In this document: positions 13,855-19,949 of the stretch, in pieces
Layout: each line of letters starts with the position of its first letter
Numbering within the stretch: position 1 is the first letter of the stretch
Source of the DNA: Candidatus Bipolaricaulota bacterium
GTDB taxonomy: Bacteria; Bipolaricaulota; Bipolaricaulia; Bipolaricaulales; Bipolaricaulaceae
Length of the DNA: 19,949 bases
Assembly: GCA_021159405.1 (NCBI GenBank)
Contig: JAGGRX010000155.1
Coordinates: 1 to 19,949 of the forward strand
Direction: 5' to 3'
Notes under the pieces: generated by a model
What the model saw: the letters and a program-made list of their open reading frames with translations, nothing else
Databases searched by the model: none
Told to the model about the DNA's origin: nothing
Translations under genes and position numbers: made by a program

Positions 13855-13864
13855 TGTAATTTTT

Positions 13865-14851
13865 ATGGCCATTCGCATCGTAGTCGACGTGATGGGGGTT
13901 GACCACCCCCCCGAGGAGCTTGTGGCCGGGGCGCTCGCTGCCGCTGAGAGGCTTCCTGTCCACCTCATCCTGGCCGGTCGCCGGCGCCTGATCGAGCCCT
14001 ACCTTCCCAAGGATGCACACGCCGAGGTGCTTGATTGCGAGGAGTTCGTCCCCCAGGACGCCCCACCGGTCCGAGCGATCCGGATGAAGGGTACCTCAAT
14101 CCTGCGAGGGCTTGAGCTCGTGGCTCAAGGGAAGGCGGAGGCATTCCTGTCCCCGGGCAACACAGGGGCAGTGGTGGCCGCCGCCCTGCTCGTGCTCGGG
14201 CGCATCCCGGGGATCAAACGCCCCGGCATCTGTGCCTCGATCCCCACCTTAAACGGGAAGGAACTCCTCCTCATAGACGCCGGGGCCACCGCCGATCCTA
14301 AGCCCGAGTACCTCGTCCAGTTCGCCGACATGGGACGCCTTTACGCCCAAGAGGTCCTGGGGATTCCGGAGCCAAAGCTCGGCCTCCTCTCCATCGGGGA
14401 GGAAAGGATCAAGGGGGACAAGCTGGTCCGGACCACACACCGCCTCCTCTCGCAACGTCCTGATTTCGTCGGCAACGTTGAGCCACACGCCCTCCTCACC
14501 CAGCGACCGGTGGACATCGTGGTCAGCGGGGGGTTCGCCGGCAACCTCACCCTCAAAGCCCTGGAGGGAGGGATAGAGGCCACCTGGAGTGCCCTCAGGG
14601 ATGGACTTCGGGGCTCGATAAGAAACCGCGCCGGAGCTATCCTCCTTCGGCCGACGCTCCGGAACCTAGTCCGCAAGATGAATTACGACCGCTACAATGG
14701 AGCCCCCTTGCTTGGGGTGCAGGGGCTGGTGATGGTGGCCCACGGGCGGTCTTCTCCTTCTGCGATGGAGGCGGCGGTGGAAAGGACATTTTGGGCGGCA
14801 AAGGCTGAGCTGGTCGGACGGGTTACGTCCAAGCTTTCCCACGGTGCTTAA
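13865..14851 (+). CDS. plsX: Phosphate acyltransferase PlsX
   Basis: Converts acyl-ACP and phosphate to acyl-phosphate, which PlsY uses to start phospholipid synthesis; peripheral membrane enzyme. The 328-residue length is normal. The start IRIVVDVMGVDHPPEELVAGAL matches the family's DAMGGDHAP block, here with GVDHPP instead of GGDHAP. Other blocks are SPGNTGAVVAAALLVLGRIPGIKRP, LLIDAGATADPKPEYLVQFADMG, LLSIGEERIKGDKL, VEPHALLTQRPVDIVVSGGFAGNLTLKALEG, and GAPLLGVQGLVMVAHGRS. The ATG at 13865 is chosen because the frame upstream runs through the tRNA. No clear Shine-Dalgarno exists; GGGG in hairpin 3 ends ten bases before the ATG. It heads the fab operon and overlaps fabH by 8 bp. Confidence 0.95.
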   Translation: MAIRIVVDVMGVDHPPEELVAGALAAAERLPVHLILAGRRRLIEPYLPKDAHAEVLDCEEFVPQDAPPVRAIRMKGTSILRGLELVAQGKAEAFLSPGNTGAVVAAALLVLGRIPGIKRPGICASIPTLNGKELLLIDAGATADPKPEYLVQFADMGRLYAQEVLGIPEPKLGLLSIGEERIKGDKLVRTTHRLLSQRPDFVGNVEPHALLTQRPVDIVVSGGFAGNLTLKALEGGIEATWSALRDGLRGSIRNRAGAILLRPTLRNLVRKMNYDRYNGAPLLGVQGLVMVAHGRSSPSAMEAAVERTFWAAKAELVGRVTSKLSHGA

Positions 14852-15827
14852 GGTCAAGATCGCGGGCACGGGTGCCTTCCTTCCGGAGAGGTGCCTCACC
14901 AACGATGACCTGACCCAGCTTGTGGAGACCAGCGATGAGTGGATCCGGACCCGTACCGGGATCAGGAAGCGGCACCTGCTTTCGGAGGGGCAGTCCCCGG
15001 CAGAGATGGGGGTAGCGGCGGCACGGGCCGCACTCGCCGCAGCCGGGATCGACCACCCACAGGTTGACCTGTTGATCGCAGCCACCAACGTGTCGGAGCA
15101 GCCCATCCCCGGGACCGCCCCGCACATCGCCTCAGGGCTTGAGCTTCCTGGGGAGCCGGCTTTCTTCGACATCAAGGCCGGTTGCGCTGGTTTCGTGTAC
15201 GGGCTAGCCCTGGCGAGCGGGTGTTTGGCAACGGGCATGTTCCAGAGCGCCCTTGTGGTGGGGGTAGAAGCCCCCTCCCGGTTCCTGGACTGGCAGGATC
15301 GCCGCACCTGTGTGCTGTTCGGGGATGGGGCAGGGGCTGCCCTCGTTGTCCCCTCTGATGGGGAGGCCGGGGTCCTGGGCGTATCCCTGCACGGGGATGC
15401 CACAAACCTCCGTCTTCTCCGGATCGAGGCCGGCGGGGTGGGGCTCCCCGCCTCGGAGGCCACGGTGCGGGAGAGGCTCCATTTCCTCAAGATGGATGGC
15501 AAAGGTTTGTTCCGGGCCGCCGTGCCCATGATGGAGCGGGCCACTCGGGAGGCCCTGGCACAAGCCGGCCTTACCCCCAAGGACATCGATTGGCTCATTC
15601 CCCACCAGGCCAACCTGAGGATCATCCGGCCCCTGGCCGCCAGATTGGGCGTCCCGGAGGAGCGGGTGGTGGTGAACATCGATCGGGTGGCCAACACCTC
15701 CACCGCCTCCATCCCCATCGCCCTGGACGAACTCGTGCGGACAGGGAAGCTCAAGGAGGGGCAAATCGTGGCCCTTACGGCCTTCGGGGCCGGCGTAGCC
15801 TACGGGGCGGTGATACTTAGGTGGTAG
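14844..15827 (+). CDS. fabH: 3-oxoacyl-ACP synthase III (KAS III)
   Basis: Condenses acetyl-CoA with malonyl-ACP to start fatty-acid synthesis. The 327-residue length is standard. It has the family start IAGTGAFLPERCLTNDDL and ETSDEWIRTRTGIRKRHL, and the catalytic Cys in IKAGCAGFVYGLALA (about 112). The catalytic His is in WLIPHQANLRII and the catalytic Asn in NIDRVANTSTASIPIAL, so the Cys-His-Asn triad is complete. The GTG start overlaps the end of plsX by 8 bp and the stop overlaps fabD by 7 bp, which indicates tight translational coupling. Confidence 0.96.
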   Translation: MLKVKIAGTGAFLPERCLTNDDLTQLVETSDEWIRTRTGIRKRHLLSEGQSPAEMGVAAARAALAAAGIDHPQVDLLIAATNVSEQPIPGTAPHIASGLELPGEPAFFDIKAGCAGFVYGLALASGCLATGMFQSALVVGVEAPSRFLDWQDRRTCVLFGDGAGAALVVPSDGEAGVLGVSLHGDATNLRLLRIEAGGVGLPASEATVRERLHFLKMDGKGLFRAAVPMMERATREALAQAGLTPKDIDWLIPHQANLRIIRPLAARLGVPEERVVVNIDRVANTSTASIPIALDELVRTGKLKEGQIVALTAFGAGVAYGAVILRW

Positions 15828-16705
15828 CCTACTTGTTCCCTGGCCAGGGCTCCCAGCGGCCCAGGATGGGGGAAAAGATGCTGTCCGCTCCCTGGGCTAA
15901 GGGGATAATCGCCACCGCCGAGCGGGCCGCCAGCCTCCCCTTGAGAAAGATCATCCTGGAAGAGCCGGAACAGCTTTCCAGGACAGCCATAGTTCAGCCC
16001 GCGATCCTCCTGGTCGAGTGGCTCGCTTGCGAGGCCCTTTCCCGCATGGGCAAGGAGCCTGCCTGTGTGGCTGGCCATTCCCTGGGGGAGTTCGCTGCCC
16101 TGGCCGCCGCGGAGGTCATCCCCTGGCCGGTCGCCTTCAGGCTCGTCGCCCTGCGGGGAAGGCTCATGGAGCGGGCTGCGGAGACCATCCCTGGGGGGAT
16201 GCTGGCCGTCCTCGGCATCAGCGAGCCGGAGGTGCAGGAGCTCGCGAGCCAGGCGGGCTGCTATGTAGCCAACCTCAACGCGCCGGGGCAAGTGGTGATC
16301 TCCGGCGAAGGGCATGCCCTGAGAAAGGCGGCGGAGCTTGCCAAGCGACTGGGCGGAAAGGCGGTCCCCCTCAAGGTGGCAGGGCCGTTTCACTCCCCCT
16401 ATATGGCCGAGGCGGAGGAAGAGCTGGCCAAGGCAATCGAAGAGGTGGAATTCAGCCGGCCCCGCCTTGCCTTCGTCTCCAGCGTCTCGGGGGAAAGGGA
16501 GGCTGACCCCGAGGAGATCAAAGCGCTCCTTGCCCGCCAGATGACGTCCCCGGTATTGTGGACGAAAGCCTTGAACACCCTGGAGGGCCTGGGGGTGAAG
16601 GAGGCCTGGGAGGTGGGCCCTGGCCAGGTCCTTGCCCGACTTGGCAAAAGGGCCAAGCTGGGGATACGCTTCCTGGCCCTGGAGGAGGTGATGGAGGACG
16701 TTTGA
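15821..16705 (+). CDS. fabD: Malonyl-CoA:ACP transacylase
   Basis: Transfers malonyl from CoA to ACP, supplying the extender unit. The 294-residue sequence begins VAYLFPGQGSQRPRMG with the oxyanion-hole GQGSQ. It has the nucleophile Ser in AGHSLGEFAAL (about 82-92), RGRLMERAAE with the carboxylate-binding Arg, the catalytic His in GPFHSPYMAEAEEEL, and a C-terminal EVGPGQVLARLGKR block. The GTG start lies within the end of fabH. No lesion is seen. Confidence 0.95.
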   Translation: MVAYLFPGQGSQRPRMGEKMLSAPWAKGIIATAERAASLPLRKIILEEPEQLSRTAIVQPAILLVEWLACEALSRMGKEPACVAGHSLGEFAALAAAEVIPWPVAFRLVALRGRLMERAAETIPGGMLAVLGISEPEVQELASQAGCYVANLNAPGQVVISGEGHALRKAAELAKRLGGKAVPLKVAGPFHSPYMAEAEEELAKAIEEVEFSRPRLAFVSSVSGEREADPEEIKALLARQMTSPVLWTKALNTLEGLGVKEAWEVGPGQVLARLGKRAKLGIRFLALEEVMEDV

Positions 16706-16712
16706 GGGCAAG

Positions 16713-17432
16713 GTGGCGGTGATCACTGGGGGGACATCGGGGATTGGTCTGGCCACTGCGAGGCTGCTTGTGGCAAGCGGCGGGAAGGTGGTGATCCTGG
16801 GCCGCAACGAATCCCGGGGAAGGACGGCGGAAAGCTCGCTTGGGAAGAACGCCAAGTTCATCCAGTGTGATGTGGGGCAAAGGGAAGCCGTAAGCTCCGC
16901 CTTCCGAGCTACCGTGGATTGGGGAGGGGGGATTGACTATCTGGTCCACGCAGCCGGACATACCAAAGACAGGCTCCTTTTGCGCATGCGCCCGGAAGAG
17001 TGGGAGGAGGTGCTGCAGAGCCACCTCACCGGTGGGTATCTCTGTGCCCGGGAGGCCTTGCGGACGATGGCCAAGGCCCGGAAGGGGGCCATGGTGTTTG
17101 TCACCTCAGTGGTGGGGTTGACCGGCAACGTGGGACAGGCCAACTATGCTGCCGCCAAGGCCGGCCTGGTGGCCTTGACTCGGACGCTAGCGCAGGAAGC
17201 CGGGCCGTGGGGCATCCGGGTCAACGCGGTGGCGCCGGGGTTCATCGATACCCCCATGACCGCTTCCCTTCCCCCCAAGGTCCGGGAAGGGTACCTGGCC
17301 CGGATCCCCCTGGGGCGGGCAGGAAAACCCGAGGAGGTGGCGGAACTGATCGTGTTCTTGCTTTCCCCTAAGGCCTCTTATATAACTGGGCACGTCTTCT
17401 ACGTGGATGGAGGACTTGTGCCGTGCGAGTGA
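16713..17432 (+). CDS. fabG: 3-oxoacyl-ACP reductase FabG
   Basis: NADPH-dependent short-chain dehydrogenase that performs the first reduction of the elongation cycle. It contains the dinucleotide motif TGGTSGIG, the Ser in FVTSVVGLTGNVGQ and the YAAAK catalytic pair. NAVAPGFIDTPMT follows, and the end is SYITGHVFYVDGGL, typical of FabG. The annotated GTG 16713 gives MAVITGG, about six residues shorter than usual. The codons just before it (TTT GAG GGC AAG) read FEGK, exactly what family members carry, but the frame upstream has a TGA and no standard start. GAGGG five bases before GTG may serve as a weak ribosome site. So either the protein is slightly trimmed or a rare start codon is used. 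Confidence 0.93.
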   Translation: MAVITGGTSGIGLATARLLVASGGKVVILGRNESRGRTAESSLGKNAKFIQCDVGQREAVSSAFRATVDWGGGIDYLVHAAGHTKDRLLLRMRPEEWEEVLQSHLTGGYLCAREALRTMAKARKGAMVFVTSVVGLTGNVGQANYAAAKAGLVALTRTLAQEAGPWGIRVNAVAPGFIDTPMTASLPPKVREGYLARIPLGRAGKPEEVAELIVFLLSPKASYITGHVFYVDGGLVPCE

Positions 17433-17450
17433 GAAAGGAAAAGCCCTGTC

Positions 17451-17458
17451 AGGAGGTG
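17451..17458 (+). promoter_or_regulatory. Strong ribosome binding site of acpP
   Basis: AGGAGGTG ends eight bases before ATG 17467. It is the strongest such site in the fab operon, in line with the high need for ACP, and fixes the start against an in-frame ATG at 17407 inside fabG. Confidence 0.75.
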
Positions 17459-17466
17459 TAGGAGTA

Positions 17467-17730
17467 ATGAGTGAGATCGCTGATCGGGTGCGTGAAATCA
17501 TTGCAGAGCAGCTCATGGCCGACCCGGAAGAGGTGACGGACGAAGCCTCGTTCGTGGACGACCTGGGGGCCGACTCACTGGACACCGTGGAGCTGATCAT
17601 GGAGTTCGAGGACGAGTTCGGCATCGAGATCCCCGACGAGGACGCGGAGAAGATCCAAACGGTGGGTGAGGCCATCGCCTACATCGAACGACTGGTGCAG
17701 GAGAAGGAGGCGGAAAAGGGTGCCGGCTGA
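17467..17730 (+). CDS. acpP: Acyl carrier protein
   Basis: An 87-residue acidic helical carrier of growing acyl chains, used by FabD, FabH, FabG and PlsX encoded just upstream. SEIADRVREIIAEQL is helix 1. The attachment site for the phosphopantetheine arm is the Ser in DDLGADSLDTVELIMEFEDEF, followed by GIEIPDEDAEKIQTVGEAIAYI. The C-terminal tail (VQEKEAEKGAG) is a little longer than average. The fabF gene that normally follows acpP is not here; the next frame is a broken zinc-ribbon gene that overlaps this 3' end. Confidence 0.96.
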   Translation: MSEIADRVREIIAEQLMADPEEVTDEASFVDDLGADSLDTVELIMEFEDEFGIEIPDEDAEKIQTVGEAIAYIERLVQEKEAEKGAG

Positions 17731-18037
17731 GAGGCGCGGAGGCATCGGTCAGGAATCGGATAACCCTTACTGCGAGGGGAGAAAGCACCCTGAGCCCACC
17801 GTCTGCGAGAGGTGCGGCCTTGTGTACCGGGAAGGGCACTGGCAGCGGGCGGACCATTTGCCCGGCCTGTCGGCGGGGGATAGACCGCTACCCGGGAGGG
17901 TACCTCCTGATTCAAGGTGGATATTGGCAGGGGCGTTGGGAGGAGATCCTGAACCTGGTGAAGAAGCGGGAGGAGGAAGGCCGTCGCACAAGGCCCTTGC
18001 ACCACATCCTGTGGATCGAGTCCGGACTGAGGCGTGA
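17720..18037 (+). pseudogene. Frameshifted BCAM0308-like zinc-ribbon protein
   Basis: Two frames together encode one recognisable protein. The first (GTG 17720, after AAGGAGG) reads NPYCEGRKHPEPTVCERCGLVYREGHWQR. The second continues RTICPACRRGIDRYPGGYL...EEILNLVKKREEEGRRTRPLHHILWIES. The pattern EPTVCxxCG-Y--G-W, CPACRR--D-YP-G, EILNLV matches the BCAM0308 family as I recall it, a presumed zinc-binding protein of unknown role. The shift is one base in the GGG at 17847-17849; dropping one G joins the frames and brings the two CxxC pairs together. The usual C-terminal part of the family is also missing, since the second frame runs into asnS. The first frame, though nonsensical after the shift, ends TGA overlapping the asnS GTG. 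Decay or a sequencing error are both possible. Confidence 0.65.
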
Positions 18038-19329
18038 GGACGGTTTACGTAGAGGAGCTTGCCCGCCACGTAGGCGAGGAGGTCCTGATCCGGGGGTGGC
18101 TGTTCAACAAGCGCTCCTCGGGGAAGGTACGGTTCGTGATCGTGCGGGACGGGACCGGCTTTGTCCAAGGGGTCGTCACCCCTGACGCGGATCCGGAGAC
18201 GTTCGAGCTTGCCGAGCACCTGCCGCAGGAAAGCTCCCTTAAGATGTGGGGGACCGTACGGGCGGACCCCCGTGCCCCCGGGGGGTACGAGCTTTCCGTA
18301 CGAAAGATAGAGCCGGTTCACATCCCCAAGGACCCCTTCCCCATCGGCCTGAAAGAGCACGGCGTCGGCTTCCTCATGGACCGGCGGCACCTGTGGATCA
18401 GGATGAGAAGGCAGGTGCCCCTTCTCAGGATCCGGGACTCGGTTCTGTGGGCCATCCGTGATTTCTTCCGAAAGAGGGGCTTTGTGGCCACCGAGGCCCC
18501 GATCTTGGTGGGCACGGCGGTGGAGGGGACCACCACCCTGTTTCCCTTGGACTACTTCGACCGCACGGCTTACCTTTCCCAGTCCGGTCAGCTTTACCTT
18601 GAGGCCACCTGCATGGCCCTGGGCAAGGTGTACTGGATCGGCCCCGTGTTCCGGGCCGAAAAATCAAAGACCCGCCGGCACCTCACGGAGTTCTGGATGG
18701 CCGAGGCCGAGGTGGCCTTCCTGGAACACGAGGGGAACCTCGCGCTCCAAGAAGACCTGGTACGCCACATCGTGGAGTTCGTGGTGGAGGACCGGAGGCG
18801 GGAGCTTGAGGCCCTGGAGCGGGATCCGGAGACCCTGCTCAAGGAAGTCCGGGAGCCGTTCGCCCGGGTGACCTATGATGAAGCGGTGCGGATCGTAAGG
18901 GATCACGGGGTGGAGATGGAACACGGGGACGACTTCGGCGCCCCGGCGGAGGATGCCCTGTCGGCCCACTTCGGCCGCCCGGTGTTCGTGGAGCGCTTCC
19001 CGAAGGAGATAAAGCCCTTTTACATGAAGCGCGCCCCGGACGATCCTTCCGTGGCCCTTTGCGCCGACCTCATCGCCCCCGAGGGGTATGGTGAGATCAT
19101 CGGCGGCTCACAAAGGGTGGACACCGAAGAGGAGCTCCTGGAACAGCTTGCGGAGTACAACCTCCCCAGGGAGCCCTACGAGTGGTACATCGACCTCAGG
19201 CGCTACGGCTCGGTGCCCCACTCTGGCTTTGGCCTGGGGGTGGAGCGCACGGTGGCCTGGATCGCCGGCATCCGGCACATCCGGGAGACCATCCCCTTCC
19301 CCCGGATGATCGACCGCCTTTACCCTTAA
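18034..19329 (+). CDS. asnS: Asparaginyl-tRNA synthetase
   Basis: Class II synthetase that charges tRNA-Asn. The 431-residue length is normal. The N-terminal OB-fold anticodon domain begins VYVEELARHVGEEVLIRGWLFNKRSSGKVRFVIVRDGTGFVQGVV; NKRSSGK is typical of AsnRS. The catalytic core has motif 2 around VYWIGPVFRAEKSKTRRHLTEFWMAEAE and motif 3 in GSVPHSGFGLGVERTVAWIAG, ending TIPFPRMIDRLYP. The start is GTG, overlapping a TGA in the broken upstream gene. AAGGAGG for the next gene overlaps the TAA stop, so the two are likely co-transcribed. AsnRS rather than AspRS is favoured by the OB-fold and IPFPR ending. Confidence 0.94.
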   Translation: MRTVYVEELARHVGEEVLIRGWLFNKRSSGKVRFVIVRDGTGFVQGVVTPDADPETFELAEHLPQESSLKMWGTVRADPRAPGGYELSVRKIEPVHIPKDPFPIGLKEHGVGFLMDRRHLWIRMRRQVPLLRIRDSVLWAIRDFFRKRGFVATEAPILVGTAVEGTTTLFPLDYFDRTAYLSQSGQLYLEATCMALGKVYWIGPVFRAEKSKTRRHLTEFWMAEAEVAFLEHEGNLALQEDLVRHIVEFVVEDRRRELEALERDPETLLKEVREPFARVTYDEAVRIVRDHGVEMEHGDDFGAPAEDALSAHFGRPVFVERFPKEIKPFYMKRAPDDPSVALCADLIAPEGYGEIIGGSQRVDTEEELLEQLAEYNLPREPYEWYIDLRRYGSVPHSGFGLGVERTVAWIAGIRHIRETIPFPRMIDRLYP

Positions 19330-19338
19330 GGAGGCAAG

Positions 19339-19949
19339 ATGAAGATCTTCCTCGATACCGCAAGTTTGGAGGAGATCCGGGAGTTTGCGGACTTGATCGA
19401 CGGGGTGACCACAAACCCCAGCCTTGTGGCGCGGGAGGGACGGCCGTTCCGGGAGCTGGTGGCGGAGATCTGCCGCTTGGTCTCAGGGCCGGTGTCGGCC
19501 GAGGTGACCGCGCTCGATACCGAGGGCATGGTTGCCCAGGCCAGGGACCTGGCCAAGATCGCGGACAACGTGGTCATCAAGATCCCCATGGGCCGGGCCG
19601 GGGTACGGGCGGTCCGAAGACTTTCCGCCGAGGGGATCCCCACCAACATGACCCTGGTATTCTCGCCCGTTCAGGCCCTGTGGGCGGCCAAGGCCGGCGC
19701 GACCTACGTATCCCCTTTCGTGGGCCGGATCGACGACCGGGCAGGCGATGGGATGGAGCTCGTGCAGGAGATCCTTCAAATCTACGAAAATTACGATCTT
19801 TCGACCCAGGTGATCGTGGCCAGCGTCAGGCACGTGCGCCACGTGGTGGAGGCGGCGCTTCTTGGTGCCCCCATCGCCACCGTGCCCTATAAGGTGCTGA
19901 CACAACTGTTCGACCATCCCCTCACCGATTTGGGGATCGAACGCTTCCT
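19339..19949 (+). CDS. tal: Transaldolase / fructose-6-phosphate aldolase-like (partial, runs off window)
   Basis: Small (TalC/MipB-type) transaldolase of the non-oxidative pentose phosphate pathway, moving dihydroxyacetone units between sugar phosphates. The window shows about 203 residues of a family usually 215-220 long, so only the last helix is missing. FLDTAS gives Asp6, TTNPSL gives Asn26, and the Schiff-base Lys is K81 in VIKIPM. The family blocks GIPTNMTLVFSPVQALWAAKAGATYVSPFVGRIDD and ATVPYKVLTQLFDHPLTDLGIERF follow. GGAGG lies four bases before the ATG, within ten bases of the asnS stop. It could instead be a fructose-6-phosphate aldolase; the two differ by few active-site residues. 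No stop is seen before the end of the window. Confidence 0.92.
   Translation, partial: MKIFLDTASLEEIREFADLIDGVTTNPSLVAREGRPFRELVAEICRLVSGPVSAEVTALDTEGMVAQARDLAKIADNVVIKIPMGRAGVRAVRRLSAEGIPTNMTLVFSPVQALWAAKAGATYVSPFVGRIDDRAGDGMELVQEILQIYENYDLSTQVIVASVRHVRHVVEAALLGAPIATVPYKVLTQLFDHPLTDLGIERF

Noticed and set aside
13364..13864. N-terminal extension of plsX by about 167 codons
   Set aside because: It would read through the tRNA gene and the hairpin leader, and PlsX family homology begins at ATG 13865.
13827..13864. Hairpin 3 as a simple intrinsic terminator
   Set aside because: The T-run is only five bases and is displaced by GTGTAA-type sequence; termination alone does not explain the overlapping pairings.
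15800..16861. 353-residue minus-strand frame across fabD, and similar long minus-strand frames across fabH and secD
   Set aside because: All lie opposite unmistakable enzymes and read as codon-bias shadows with no start signals.
17820..18185. Independent 121-residue gene starting at TTG
   Set aside because: It carries only the second CxxC half of one protein and runs deep into asnS; better explained as the shifted continuation of the 17720 frame.
1..19949. CRISPR arrays, insertion sequences, transposases, integrases or prophage genes
   Set aside because: No regularly spaced repeats, no terminal inverted repeats with transposase motifs and no phage genes were seen.

Overview
GC-rich bacterial chromosome segment, densely coded on both strands, with many start-stop overlaps. 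The organism cannot be fixed from the sequence. High GC, an encapsulated-ferritin gene, an otherwise mostly archaeal UPF0282 metallo-hydrolase, a secreted beta-sandwich cluster and several leaderless-looking promoters suggest a deep-branching, possibly thermophilic lineage. Candidatus Bipolaricaulota (Acetothermia/OP1) is a low-confidence guess. Two frame lesions within 20 kb are compatible with metagenome assembly artefacts or with real gene decay.

Layout. 1-1372: EncFtn-type ferritin abutting a UPF0282 metallo-beta-lactamase-fold protein. 1432-4883: four genes for exported proteins, namely an acidic beta-rich protein, a small beta-sandwich protein and two tandem paralogues with a PapD/DUF916-like fold. 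The spacer between the paralogues holds a collapsed remnant of the small gene. 4917-6308 (-): cysS, divergent from a small-multidrug-export family membrane protein (6395-6856). 6821-9138 (-): a class I Clp/Hsp100 disaggregase lacking the middle domain, split by a 68-bp tandem duplication at its first Walker A motif and preceded by a CIRCE-like operator. 9249-12748: mgtE, an unknown membrane protein, yajC and secD, with no secF following. 12726-13610 (-): holA. 13686-13774: tRNA-Leu(GAG).

13780-19949: after the tRNA, a leader of three overlapping, mutually exclusive hairpins runs into a fatty-acid and phospholipid synthesis operon, plsX-fabH-fabD-fabG-acpP. PlsX makes acyl-phosphate from acyl-ACP; FabD and FabH prime the cycle; FabG does the first reduction; ACP carries the chain. 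A frameshifted zinc-ribbon (BCAM0308-like) gene, asnS and a transaldolase (cut by the window end) follow on the same strand with overlaps or very short gaps.

Most worth a second look: the triple-hairpin leader before plsX, the duplicated Walker A in the M-domain-less Clp gene with its CIRCE-like operator, the EncFtn without a visible encapsulin targeting tail, and the duplicated secreted beta-sandwich module with its gene scar.
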